From positions 6,448,001 to 6,512,000 of the forward strand of contig OY720102.1 of NCBI GenBank assembly GCA_963082875.1: a stretch of DNA of 64,000 bases. The letters run 5' to 3'. Shown in pieces: positions 34,501-43,935 of this stretch. Numbering within the stretch: the stretch's first letter is position 1; every line of letters starts with the position of its first letter. The DNA comes from Corella eumyota. Lineage: Eukaryota; Chordata; Ascidiacea; Phlebobranchia; Corellidae. The notes under the pieces were generated by a model that was given only the letters and a program-made list of their open reading frames with translations, was not told where the DNA came from and ran no database searches. The translations under genes and the position numbers were made by a program.

Positions 34501-36989
34501 TTGTTGTCATCCCTACTTGGCTAAAGATGCAATTGAACAACTAAAAAGTGGTATTTTTTTATATTTTTTCTTGTGAATAAAATTTATTTTTAAATTACTT
34601 AAAACATAACTTGGTTAAATTTGTTATGGATTTAAAAAAAACATTTTTTTTCTGTATATATCTTTATTCTCAATGTGGGAAAGTCAAATGCGCGACTTAA
34701 ACATAGAGTAACATCAGTTACTCCGCCCCAATCTTGAGTTGCCTTTTTGCAGTTTGGGATATTATAGATTATAATTGCCCGGTAATTATACTGCTAATTA
34801 AGTGCTGGCTCAGCAGGAGTTTATACCATTTATAGCGCTTTACTCAAGGGCGCTACAACATGAGATCAGTGGAGATTGAACTCATGACCTTATGTGTGGC
34901 GTAGCAAGTGTTCTTACCACTACACCACTCTGCCAGTGAAAAAATCAGCAATTCAAATACACAGTGTTTGAAGTTACATATTTTTTTATATTTGTTTAGA
35001 TGTAAAAGTACCAGCAGATGAGGCCAGGGAGTTAGTATCAAAACTTGTTGAATTATTAAGTTCGGGTTCTGTGGAGGAATGTTGTGTTTGTCTTGATTCC
35101 TTAACTGTACCCGTTATCACCAGATGCGCTCATATTTTCTGTAAACCTTGCATCTCTGAGGTTATCTTGAATAGTCAAGTAAGTGATAGGATGATCGAAA
35201 TCAGTCATATTAATTAAGTAACTAATAGCATATGTTTGACTGGCAGCTTGGTGTAGTGGTAAGATTACTTGCTACACCACCATGGGGTCGTGGGTTTAAT
35301 CTCCACTGCTTTCATGCTGTAGCCCTTGAGTATGGCGCTAAAAACGGTATAAACTCCTGCATGAGCCAGCACTTAATCAGCAACATAATTACCGGGCAAT
35401 TATAGTCTTTATAATATCCCAAACTGCCACAGGCAACTCAAGACTGGGTCGGAGTAACTGATGTTACACAATGTTTAGGTTGCGCATTCGACCTTCCCAC
35501 ATCGAGGATAAAGATATATACAAAAAAAAACATGACATAATGTATTTTACTCCATATGCGAAATTTAAAAATATGGCATGTTTCATACCTTAGCTTGTTT
35601 TTGTTTTTTTTGTGGTATCTTAATACTGTCAATGGTGGGTAAAAAAATTAAGAAGGAAATTAAACCTGGGACTTTGTGCTATTGTTAAGACTCTATGTAT
35701 CATCTGTGTAACAGGTAAATCAGTACTACTTACAATTTAAAATTTTTGCCATTTTTGTTAGTTTCATCCAAGATGTCCATTATGCCGAGGAGATGTTAAA
35801 CAAGATGAACTCATTGAAGTTCCACAAGAGGACAATAAAGATGAGGTCAAAGGTGAAGAGGTCATGAACCCAAGCACAAAAGTAAATCAGATCATTTTGG
35901 TTAATCTGTAATAGAAAAAATTTGCTGAATTGATTTATTTATTTTTGTTATTCAGATTGTTGCCTTAATGACTGAACTTACAAAGATCAAAGAAAAAAAT
36001 TCCAAAATAAAAAGTCTTGTCGTGTCGCAATTCACTTCGTTTTTGAAAATCATTGAAAAACATTTAAAGTAAGTTTTTGGGTTTATTTTAAATATTATTC
36101 ATCTAAAATAAATTTACTTTAGAAATTAGTAATGTATTGTTTTAACTTGATCTAATAAATACTACGCCTTGCCATTGGTAGAAACTTTATTAAACTTATT
36201 ATGATATATGTGTTAAATTTCTGCTAAAATCTTACAATGATGTTAACTAATAAATTTTAATATGTTTATGGCAGAAAGGCTAATATCGAATGTGTGATGT
36301 TTTTTGGAGGGTTATCGATGGCAAAACGGAAAGAAGCTATACACGACTTTCAAAATGGAAGCCACACTGTCATGCTTTTATCTTTAAAGGTTTAGATATC
36401 TGCTTTTATGTATTAGAGGGCTTGAGTAAGGCTTAATGTATTTCTTTCAGTCTAGCCCCAAAAAACAAGCAGCTTGATAATAAATAGTGTAACAGGTTAA
36501 TTAATAATACAAAAGATTGGCAAAGCCAAATTAGAACTAAGCCAGCATGCTGAAAGCTTTTTCATGGTAAAAACATAACAACTACCTTGTTATAAGGTAG
36601 TAAATGAATAAATACCAATATTATTTAAAAGGCCGGAGGAGTTGGGTTAAATTTAACTGCTGCATCTCGGGTATTTCTAATGGAGCCGGCTTGGAACCCA
36701 GCGGCCGAAGAACAATGTTTTGACCGGGTCCATAGACTAGGACAAACCAAGCCTGTAAGTTATAAAACCATAATTATGACTAATAGATATATGGCAAGCC
36801 TTATAAGGTAAAGTTTTTAATATATAGGTTAGAATTGTGAAATTCGTTTGCTCGAATTCGATCGAGGAAAGAATAATTGAGATACAGAAACTTAAACAAG
36901 AAGTCGCAAGCAAATCACTTCAGAAAATTAATTCCGAACAACGCAAGAAACAAACTCTCAATGATCTCAGAACTTTAATTAATCTGTGA
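14709..36989 (+). CDS. hltf: Helicase-like transcription factor (HLTF/RAD5-type)
   Basis: Multi-exon gene, about 992 aa (human HLTF 1009). HLTF is a SNF2-family translocase and E3 ligase that reverses stalled forks and polyubiquitinates PCNA. Exons: 14709-14873 and 15017-15040 (both tentative), then 15149-15289, 15667-15833, 16059-16210, 16673-16734, 16804-16878, 17125-17233, 17466-17563, 17760-17848, 31738-31851, 31997-32082, 32460-32519, 32735-32782, 32926-32981, 33108-33248, 33392-33533, 33685-33820, 33981-34160, 34429-34550, 35000-35178, 35762-35881, 35956-36068, 36275-36389, 36632-36754 and 36828-36989. From the third exon on all phases agree. Domains: HIRAN ([14 protein letters not shown]...), motif [12 protein letters not shown] split by an intron, motif II DEGH (33456), a RING of C3HC4 type ([18 protein letters not shown]) embedded in the helicase, and motif [16 protein letters not shown]. 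The intron after 17848 is about 13.9 kb and holds five genes on the other strand. The N-terminus differs from vertebrates and is uncertain. Confidence 0.93.
15338..15632 (+). repeat. tRNA-derived SINE, copy 3, diverged (HLTF intron)
   Basis: The most diverged copy: the head (CTGCCACTATGCTGGTTAGAAC) has lost a clean A box, but the TTCATGCTGTAGTGTCC junction, the body and the GTTACCCTATGTTTAGCCCA block near the 3' end align with the other copies. This suggests an older insertion. Confidence 0.65.
16228..16505 (-). repeat. tRNA-derived SINE, copy 4 (HLTF intron)
   Basis: Reverse-orientation copy. On the minus strand it starts at CTGGCGACGTGGTGTAG with the A box, reads through the CTCATGCTGTAGCGCCCTTG junction and ends in GAGGATAAATATACATAC near 16228. 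The interior open frame around 16445 is a shadow of the repeat. Confidence 0.85.
18028..18191. repeat. 33-bp minisatellite, five units
   Basis: Five nearly identical tandem units of 33-34 bp beginning CAGTATACTACATACAAAA and ending TTTTTTCACAATA, at 18028, 18061, 18094, 18128 and 18161. Units alternate between a six-T and a seven-T version (units 3 and 5 have AAAACTTTTTTT). It lies in the large HLTF intron just downstream of nested gene N1. The open frames across it on both strands are artefacts of the repeat. Confidence 0.9.
18217..18735. mobile_element. Non-autonomous DNA transposon, probably hAT-like
   Basis: The left end TTAGGGATGGGCTGAAATCC and the right end GATTTAGGGCTCAT are imperfect inverted counterparts (GGGCTGAAATCC against GAGCCCTAAATCG). 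Both subterminal regions carry several CGAGTACTCGG-type palindromic motifs (18240-18300 and 18650-18722). A TAGGGATGGG end followed by repeated CCGAGTAC motifs is familiar from hAT elements, but I cannot fix a target duplication because the right end looks eroded. The core has no coding capacity and includes TGACGTCAT near 18305. It abuts the stop codon of nested gene N1 and so probably forms its 3' UTR. Confidence 0.5.
18740..20645 (-). CDS. Nested receptor-like gene N1 (type I membrane protein, 337 aa)
   Basis: Minus-strand exons 20612-20645, 20121-20336, 19335-19790, 19124-19238 and 18740-18932, phases 1,1,1,2, all GT-AG. Order of parts: signal peptide ([11 protein letters not shown]); a first ectodomain block with [11 protein letters not shown], then CNW and [11 protein letters not shown], ending LPDG; a second block with [24 protein letters not shown] and STFHTCYQ; a Thr/Ser stalk of about 80 residues encoded by a GTT/CAA-rich run; a membrane helix ([20 protein letters not shown]); and a tail of about 65 residues with tyrosines in [17 protein letters not shown] and SVENVLYGQ. 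The C-x-W-x-I plus ..LPDG layout faintly recalls a CUB fold; this is speculative. I know no family name. It lies inside the HLTF intron in opposite orientation. Confidence 0.85.
20646..21734. other. Spacer between nested genes N1 and N2
   Basis: AT-rich, within the HLTF intron. It should hold the N1 promoter and the N2 3' UTR. A TATA-like TATATAAAT lies near 20850 on the plus strand. No exon or shared repeat recognised. Confidence 0.4.
21735..23450 (-). CDS. Nested receptor-like gene N2 (type I membrane protein, 346 aa)
   Basis: Minus-strand exons 23417-23450, 23066-23293, 22384-22839, 22185-22299 and 21735-21942, the same phases as N1; exons 1, 3 and 4 have identical lengths to N1 (34, 456 and 115 nt). 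Signal peptide [12 protein letters not shown]. First block: [33 protein letters not shown]. Second block: [34 protein letters not shown] Thr/Ser/Asn-rich stalk follows, then the helix [20 protein letters not shown] and a tail with [10 protein letters not shown] and [11 protein letters not shown]1 and N2 are clearly recent tandem duplicates. Extracellular recognition with phosphotyrosine signalling is the natural guess from the architecture, not evidence. Confidence 0.87.
23451..24365. other. Spacer between nested genes N2 and N3
   Basis: AT-rich intronic DNA with no recognised exon. It resembles the N1-N2 spacer in composition, and parts (for example ATAAATATTTACATAT near 23872 and 21157) look related, consistent with duplication of the whole gene unit. 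Confidence 0.4.
24366..26260 (-). pseudogene. Nested receptor-like gene N3, decayed paralog
   Basis: Exon remnants correspond one for one to N1 and N2: 26227-26260 ([11 protein letters not shown]), 25544-25744, 24925-25269, about 24755-24840 and 24366-24564. Damage: in exon 2 the Trp of the conserved C-x-W position reads TGA (near 25647); exon 3 has an in-frame TAA soon after WPPKIF (near 25105); the membrane-helix exon has no AG acceptor upstream. The cytoplasmic-tail exon is still open and keeps SNIYCVANE and [10 protein letters not shown], so decay looks fairly recent, or selection on the tail was the last to relax. Introns here are longer than in N1 and N2 (exon 1 to exon 2 about 480 bp). 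Confidence 0.75.
26261..27059. other. Spacer between nested genes N3 and N4
   Basis: AT-rich intronic DNA with no recognised exon. It should include the N3 promoter. The plus-strand open frame from 26918 is formed partly by the SINE that follows. Confidence 0.4.
27060..27374 (-). repeat. tRNA-derived SINE, copy 5, with expanded head
   Basis: Minus-strand copy ending in the head at 27363-27374 (GCCGGCAGCGTGG on the minus strand). Between A and B boxes the motif GGTGGTGTAGCAAGTT (plus strand) occurs about four times (27284-27348), where other copies have one. Its head lies only about 9 bp from the N4 stop codon, so the SINE forms the N4 3' UTR in the same strand sense. Confidence 0.85.
27383..28815 (-). 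CDS. Nested receptor-like gene N4 (type I membrane protein, 254 aa)
   Basis: Minus-strand exons 28779-28815, 28278-28481, 27708-28047 and 27383-27566. Signal peptide [13 protein letters not shown]. First block: [37 protein letters not shown]. Second block: [35 protein letters not shown]. Unlike N1 and N2 there is no Thr/Ser stalk; the membrane helix ([19 protein letters not shown]) follows the second block in the same exon. Tail tyrosines: [16 protein letters not shown] and [10 protein letters not shown]. Several N-glycosylation sequons. A divergent but intact member, with four exons because the stalk and helix exons are fused. Confidence 0.83.
28816..29871. other. Spacer between nested genes N4 and N5
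   Basis: Very AT-rich intronic DNA, no exon recognised. It includes the presumed N4 promoter and N5 3' UTR; a minus-strand AATAAA is available near 29785 (TTTATT on the plus strand). Confidence 0.4.
29872..31210 (-). CDS. Nested receptor-like gene N5 (type I membrane protein, 217 aa)
   Basis: Minus-strand exons 31174-31210, 30827-30976, 30270-30600 and 29872-30007. Signal peptide [13 protein letters not shown]. The first block is shortened and has lost the C-x-W signature, keeping only the LSNG end at the exon border. The second block keeps spaced Cys, VQWPPK and CCGGEY. Helix: [18 protein letters not shown]. The short tail begins with CCC, possible palmitoylation sites, and ends [15 protein letters not shown], where YEN fits a Grb2-type SH2 site. 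The most diverged member and probably the oldest; membership in the family rests on exon phases, order of parts and the WPP motif. Confidence 0.78.
34657..34936 (-). repeat. tRNA-derived SINE, copy 6 (HLTF intron)
   Basis: Reverse copy between the HLTF exons ending at 34550 and starting at 35000. On the minus strand: head CTGGCAGAGTGGTGTAGTGG, B-box region, CTCATGTTGTAGCGCCC junction, and the GAGAATAAAGATATATAC end. Confidence 0.87.
35242..35532 (+). repeat. tRNA-derived SINE, copy 7 (HLTF intron)
   Basis: Forward copy with TGGTGTAGTGG A box and GGTTTAATCTC B-box region, body with GGCGCTAAAAACGG, and GAGGATAAAGATATATAC end plus A-run. Copies 6 and 7 are inverted and about 300 bp apart, flanking the RING exon of HLTF. 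They could pair in the transcript. Confidence 0.87.
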
Positions 36990-37914
36990 TTTTTTTGGGG
37001 AACACAAATTTCAAGTAAAGGATGATATTTTTTTTAAAGCGTAGCACACACTGTTTAGTAAGTTTATTTTTATGTGTTTTCCGTCTAATTTACCACAGCT
37101 ATTTTGTTATTCACGTTATTTTTTTATCAAGCGCAATTCCATGGGTTCGTTTTAGATTTTTTGTTGCTTAAATTGTTTTTTTTTTCATTACACGTTTTTA
37201 CATTAAATGATGTAAGTAAGATCAGGTAAGATAAAGTACAGCGGCTTTAATAACTAATGCAGGTATTGAGGTATATATATTTATATACATAAGTATTAAA
37301 CAGTTTAAGTATAAAACGTCAAAGTAAACTTGTGCGGAATACGTTTAGTATCATGGTATTTAATTTTTTACACCTATGTTGGAGCTCGTAAGGTAAAATT
37401 TATGGGTTTATGTAATAACATTGAGACTTAACTAAGTTACTTGTTGCCCCTGGACGTGTTCAATATATCAGCACCAATAAAAGGCAGACTTGGCTCTATG
37501 CAACCATCTAAAAATGTCTTGAGTGAAACCCTGGATGTTAGTAAATTATTTTAGCGGCAATAAAACCCAGATGGGGTACATATTAAGCAATTTATCTTTC
37601 TATCAACTGTTTAACTTTCTTTACAACGTTTTAATACCTGAATTAAGATGAAACATTTGAGGCATTTAAGTATTCTATTTTATGTTTTTAAATTCATATT
37701 TGGTGACATACATTTGTCCAGTTCTGCTAAGACTGCTGCTCATTTTGTTTACTGTAGTTTCTATCCAAGATTCTAAATACGAGGAACTAATGTTATTTTT
37801 AGCTCTACGTTTTTTAGGTGTATAGAAAAAGGAGTATTTTAAATCCAGATCAAACGTAGATCACAATTGACTAAAGCCAACTTATTTCTTAAAAGTGTCT
37901 TTGTGTTTAAAATA
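36990..37914. other. HLTF 3' flank and K1 upstream region
   Basis: No exon recognised. Contains the HLTF 3' UTR and whatever drives K1. AT-rich, no repeat shared with the rest of the window seen. Confidence 0.4.
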
Positions 37915-40757
37915 ATGATCCAAGGTCCAAATGCAAGAAAGAAACAGAAATCTCCAAGAATTAAACAAACTAGAGGTATAATAAACTTTAAAAAAAGATT
38001 AAAAACCATTTAAAAGTTTAATGTTTTACATAAGACTGCCTGTAGTTTTACATTTTTATAAAAAAATAACTTTTTTTGTTAAATTAACAAATTTGCATAT
38101 TTGCCTAGTTTAAAAAGTAAAAAACTTAAACTTTCATTTTTTAGATGAAGGTACACAACAAACAGAGTTGGAATATTCAACATTGCCTGTTTCTTTGGTA
38201 TGTTAAAAACACTAATTTAAAATGACATAAATATGAAGGTTTACTTTAATTTGAATCAAATAGATTACGAATTTTGTAACAGTTAACCTTGCTTACCTGG
38301 CCACATATTATTAATTTTTTATTAAAACCTTTAATGCAGCATAGGCATAATCTAATTTATGTTTACAACATAAGATTTATGCACTCCTTTATGCCATTTT
38401 TTAATGTTTCAAAACACAACAAAGATTTGTAATCTTAGATTCGAGAACTTGATTTTGACCAAAGTTTTTATATTTCTAAAGCAGTAAGTCTTTGTTAATT
38501 TAAATTATGCTTATTTGTTTATACATATAAAAAATGCAAGATTTTGAACTTTTTAAGCAAATTGCACATGTTTTAGAATTGTTACCATTTTATACCCATA
38601 ACCTAGGTGTGTGTTTGTTGAGCAAAATAATTGTATTAACTTAACTGAAGAAAATAATAACGTTTTTAAATTATTTTTGATATACTGTCTACTTAATTAT
38701 ATTTTAGGCAAATTTAAAATAATTTTTTAACTTAACATATTGAAAATAATACTTTTAAACCATATTTGTTAACACAACATAACATGTTATAATATACCTA
38801 CATCGGTTTTGAACTTCTAAGTTTGAACACCTTATAACCTTTATTTAATCCCCTTTAATGTAAACCCTCTTACAGTTAAACCCTTCACATTTAAACCACT
38901 TGCATTTGAACTCCTTACACCTGAACCTCTTACATTAAAACCTTTTTCAGTTGCGTCAAAATCAATATTTGCCAATAGTCCCTGATTCTTTTTTACACAC
39001 AGCCATATTTAAATTTAAAGGCTTATCTTGTATGTTCTATATATATTGTTTATTAGGCTATATTAGTATAAATTTTTAAATAAATAAAGGTAAAAAACTT
39101 TAAATAATTTAATATAGACTGAAATAAAATTTTTATTTTTAGGTAATTGGTTGTAAGGATGAGGACATTGCAGCTCCACAAAGTGAAAACAAAAGTGTTG
39201 AATCAAGTTTGGCTTTAAAAGAAAAGGTCGTACCTATTTTATTATTTTTGGTTCATTTAACTTTCTGTGATTTTAAAATATTTTTTGTATATATAGATTA
39301 TTGCTAGAAACTATTCAATGATTATTGCTTTTTAGGAGGTGAAGGATTTGTTAAAAAAAAATTCATTTCTACAGAGTAAAAATGAAAGTTTTGAATCAGA
39401 TTTGGATTTAAAGGAGAAGGTTAATTGATTGGCTTTATAATTTTCTATGTTTGTTCTTCAATATTCTTGTGATTAATTTTTTTAATTTTAGGAAATTATA
39501 GATTTAAAAGAAAGAAACACAAAGCTTCAAAGGGAATTAAACGCTAGCTTGGAGGTATAAACCAAATTTTTTAAAAGTTTTTTGTCATTATAGTAAGCTT
39601 TTTTACAGGAAAAAACGGTTATGTACTATGATCCAGAGGATATTTTGTGTGTTTCTACCAAAAATGGTGCATTAGGTAGTGGGACATACGGTAATGTGCG
39701 TCTTGCTTTTAATAAAGCATGGGGTGCAGTAGCTATTAAGTGTTTTCCAATCTATGGCGATGATCATGAAACAACAGAAAAGCACAATGAGTAAGTTTTG
39801 TTTGAACAATTTTTTTCTACATTTTTCATAAAGCCAATGATCTTTTTTCTTAAATAAGCAATTTATCATGGGTTATAGTAACTTTAATGCATTTTAATAT
39901 TTCAGAGTTATAAAAGAATGTAAGATGTTACAACTTGCAACCCATATTAACGTTGTAAGAGTAATTGGTTATACAACATGGCCAACATCAGCTGGAATTA
40001 TTATGGAGTACATGCTTGGAGGGAATCTGGGATCTCTTCTTTTATATCGAAGAGAAGTTCAGGTGATTCCCCCTGCTATTCGTTTAAGATTTGTATGCGA
40101 TATTTCGAGTGGAATAACATACATTTTACCCACGGTGACTTAAAAGTTGATAACATTCTTCTTACGGGTGATTTAACTTGCAAAATATCTGATTTCGGCG
40201 GTGCTTGTTTTGCAACTTGTACTGAAGAATCATCTATGAGTGCAAGCAAGCAAAAGATTATCAACACCAGAGTATTTACAGCTCCTGAAGCTCTACAAAA
40301 TCCACTAATAAAAGTTCGCAAATCTGGTGATGTATATAGTTTTTCAATGATGATTTTCATGATATTAACCCGAGAATTTCCCTATGACAAGGCTACAATT
40401 GATAGCTATTTAGAGAACATTAAACAAGGAGGAAGGCCTAATTTAGAGGTAATACATGAATTAAAAGAAACTTTAACCAATCCTAAAGACATTGCAATTA
40501 TTGATCTTCTTCAAAACAAAATGAAAAATTGTTGGAAACAAAATCCTGCTGAACGACCATCAATTATTGACATTAGAGATTGCCTCCAAAGTAAACTATC
40601 AGAAATAGAGTTGTGTGTAATTCAAGAACATATTTGTAAAATATTAAGAAAACTTAAATTAAAAGTCCCTTGCCAAAATTCTTTTGATTGTTGTGCAATG
40701 GATCAATTTTCTCCACCATATTTCCAACTAAATAAAGTTGCTTCTACTAACAACTAA
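37915..40757 (+). pseudogene. K1: coiled-coil non-RD kinase, frameshifted in catalytic loop
   Basis: Exons 37915-37975, 38145-38197, 38439-38483, 39143-39226, 39336-39419, 39492-39554, 39609-39790 and 39906 onward. Parts: a short basic N-terminus; two 84-nt exons and one 63-nt exon encoding heptad-like coiled coil (each 84-nt exon ends ..LxLKEK); the glycine loop GALGSGTYGNV and GAVAIKCF; then the last exon. In that exon, relative to K2, about 25 nt are missing just before the catalytic loop, so the frame ends at 40143. Downstream, the other frame keeps [23 protein letters not shown] and the rest of the kinase to 40757. The remaining sequence is otherwise clean, so the break is recent, allelic or a sequence error. 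K1 lacks the MIF4G part of K2. Confidence 0.8.
38860..38955. repeat. Degenerate short tandem repeat in K1 intron
   Basis: A run of about 13-15-bp loosely repeated words of the type TTAAACCCTTACA / TTTGAACTCCTTACA. A similar run occurs at 57118-57150 downstream of K3's first exon, so it may be a local family of low-complexity sequence. Confidence 0.5.
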
Positions 40758-41159
40758 ACTATTTTTTTTTATTTTATGTTTAATCAAATTAAGAAATTAA
40801 ACAATTTCTATATTTTTTTAATCAGTTTATTTTTTTGACTTTACTTATTAATAGTTCTATGCATTTTTTAATAAATTGTTGATAACGAAAGGTTGTACAG
40901 CTAAATAAAGAAAAAATATAAATTGGTATATTTTTTAAATTATTCAAAAAAGCTAAAAAAAACTGACAGTTATGATTTTTTTTAAAGTAATAAACTATTA
41001 CATTTAAAACAAATGTGAATTTTAAAACTTAATGAGAACATCAACCTTTTAAAATATTTACAACATTAGCAAGATTTTATTGCAGCATATTGAAGATTAG
41101 TATTTTTGCTAGTCTACGTGTTAAACTACTTGCAAAATTATTAATTGGAGACAACTGAC
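40758..41159. other. K1 3' flank
   Basis: AT-rich, no exon recognised; ends where similarity to the 61.2-kb repeat element begins. Confidence 0.4.
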
Positions 41160-42607
41160 AAAACGGATGCCATCAATAAGCTCATACACGGATTTAGATA
41201 TTTTGGGAATACAATTTCATTTACAGTAATTAGATAAAGCCAGTAACAAAATCATTACAAGAATAGTATTACTTAAGAATTGAACAACTAACGTATTTAT
41301 ATCAACTCAAATGAATAAAAACTTTGACAGAATAGCATCACAGTAGTAACTGCTTCCATAGTGAAAATAATATTAAGCTCATTTAAATAAAAACTGTTAT
41401 AAGATTCTCCTATCAGACTTATCTCAAGTTGGCCGTAAAATCACAGCCGACGGAATAAGATTGCAACCGACGGAATAAGATCGCAACCGACGGAATAAGA
41501 TTGCAACCGATGGAATAAGATCACAATCGACGGAATAATATTACAATCGACGGAATAAGATCACAATTAACGGAATAAAATCACAGTCGACGGAATAAGA
41601 TCGCGATCGACGAAGTAAGATCATAATCGACGGAATAAGATCTCAACTCACGGAATAAGATCACAAACGACGGAATAAGATCGCAATCAACGGAATAAGA
41701 TCACAACCGACAGAATAAGATCACAACCGATGGAATAAGATTACAATTTAAAAAAATATAAAAAAACGCGAAAATCGCATTGGCTGTTTATATAGAATTA
41801 CTGTCTGTTAATTTAAAACCAAATACTTAGTAAGACAATTTTTATTAACCCCTTACCCAAACCCTCTTCTGAGAAACGCCCTTCAATTTCAAAAGTAATA
41901 TTAATCGTCGGTTGTGACCTTATTCCGTTGATTGGGATCTTATTCCGTCGGTTGTGATCTTATTCCGTCGATTGTGATCTTATTCCGTCGGTCGTAATCT
42001 TATTCCGTCGATTGTGATTTTATTCCGTTGATTGTGATCTTATTCCGTCGGTTGAGATCTTATTCCGTCGGTTGCGATCTTATTCCGTTGGTTGTGATTC
42101 TATTCCGTCGATTGCGATCTTATTCCCTCGGTTGTGATCTTATCCCGTCGGTTGAGATCTTATTCCGTCGGTTGCGATCTTATTCCGTCGGTTGCGATCT
42201 TATTCCGTTGGTTGTGATTCTATTCCGTCGATTGCGATCTTATTCCGTCGGTCGTGATCCTATTCTGTCGGTTTTAATCTTATTCCGTCGATTGTGATCT
42301 TATTCCGTCGGTCGTGATCCTATTCTGTCGGTTTTAATCTTATTCCGTCGATTGTGATCTTATTCCTTCGGTCGTAATCTTATTCCGTTGATTGCAATCT
42401 TATTCTGTCGGTTGTGATCTTATTCCGTCGGTTGTGAACTTATTCCGTCGGTTGTGATTCTATTCTGTCGATTACGATCTTAATCTTTTAAAATTATTAG
42501 TGAAAACCAGATTTTATTCCGATATGGTATTTGTTCTTCATACATCTATCTGGTAATTTGAGCTTAGTCCTTTTGTGGTCATATTACTTGAGATTCATCG
42601 CATCCCC
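41160..42607. mobile_element. Foldback-like element A with 20-bp repeat arrays
   Basis: Parts: a leading segment (41165-41445); about 15 tandem copies of a 20-bp word of the type GACGGAATAAGATCACAACC (41447-41748); a spacer of about 160 bp; about 28 copies of the reverse complement (41916-42485); and a tail with CTTAGTCCTTTTGTGGTCAT ending near CGCATCCCCC. The two arrays are inverted and could fold on each other. The same leader-array-spacer-array-tail unit occurs at 61.2 kb (B) and, reversed, at 62.6-64 kb (C). Weak terminal similarity exists (GGATGCCATCAAT at the start against GGATGCGATGAAT from the reversed end). The structure resembles Foldback-class transposons, whose long inverted ends contain short direct repeats; no coding sequence is present. 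Confidence 0.65.
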
Positions 42608-43109
42608 CTAACACCCATTGTCTTTACAATTAAAAGCAAGTGCAATGCGAAACTAAGGGTTGGGGCAAGAAGGGTAATTAATTGCATTAGCATAAAGTCA
42701 TATTTATAAAAGCGGGTATATTATTTTAAAATGACAATAAACTATATTATTTTGTAAATAACTTTAATTAATTTGACGGGAGTAGGACCATTTAGGTTTG
42801 TGACGTCCGTATTTTTGAGCAAGAGACTTTTACACCACACAAGTTTGACCACCACCTTTCTGCCAGAGAGTAGCAGAGAATTTTGTTTGGGCGGATAATT
42901 ATAAAAAACAGTGATTCCAAATATTTTATAATCGTACAATACAAAAAATAACGGGGTAAAATAGCCCCTTCAAGAGAAAAAAATTAAAACCAAACCTAAT
43001 ATAGAACAAGTTAGCAAGGTTCTTAACACTTTAAAATTAAAATAAAATTAAACAAAACATTAAAAAACTGTTAAAAGCAGGAGTAAACTTTTGTACTGAA
43101 CTGAAATGC

Positions 43110-43935
43110 GTGTTATTACTGACGTCACAAATCGGGGTTTTGACAACTTACCTATCATGTCGCTCCAATTCTTTTTTTATATTTGGTGGAGGACAACGTT
43201 CCCAACCACGACATATCTTCAAAAAAGTGAACAAAATATTAGAAAGTGATCAAATACAGGTGTAAACTTTGTATTTTCGTAATATACGCTATAGAAGTGA
43301 CGTCACAAATCGGGAGTTTTGACAACTTACCTATCATGTCGCTCCAATTTATTTTTGATATTTTGTGGAGGACAACGTACCCAACCACGATATATCTTCA
43401 AAAAAGTGAACAAAATATTAGAAAGTGGTCAAATACAGGTGTAAACTTTGTATTTTCGTAATATACGCTATATAAGTGACGTCACAAATCGGGGGTTTTG
43501 ACAACTTACCTAGCATGTCGCTCCAATTTATTTTTGATATTTTGTAAGGAACAACGCACCCAACCACGACATACCTTCAAAAAAGTGAACAAAATATTAG
43601 AAAGTGGTTAAATACAGGTGTAAACTTTGTATTTTTTGTAATATACGCTATAAAAGTGACGTCACAAATCGGGGGTTTTGACAACTTACCTATTATGTCG
43701 CTCCAATTTATTTTTGATATTTTGTAAGGAACAATGCACCCAACCACGACATATTTTCAAAAAAGTGAACAAAATATTAGAAAGTGGTCAAATACAGGTG
43801 TAAACTTTGTATTTTCGTAATATACGCTATATAAGTGACGTCACAAATCGGGGGTTTTGACAACTTACCTATCATGTCGCTCCAATTTATTTTTAATATT
43901 TTGTGGAGAACAACGTACCCAACAACGACATTCCA
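43110..43935. repeat. 179-bp tandem array, left (5 units)
   Basis: Five head-to-tail units, each containing AGTGACGTCACAAATCGGGG, then CATGTCGCTCCAATT, a GGACAACGTACCCAACCACGA-type variable block and TACAGGTGTAAACTTTGTAT. The palindrome TGACGTCA recurs at about 43119, 43297, 43479, 43659 and 43838, spacing about 179-182 bp. Oriented opposite to the right array. Confidence 0.92.

Noticed and set aside
42028-42297. 89-codon frame with a repeating VILFRRLRSYS peptide
   Set aside because: Translation of the 20-bp array of element A; no start context or gene structure.
41447-42485. Possible CRISPR array (regular short repeats)
   Set aside because: Units are contiguous without unique spacers, the host is an animal, and no cas genes exist.
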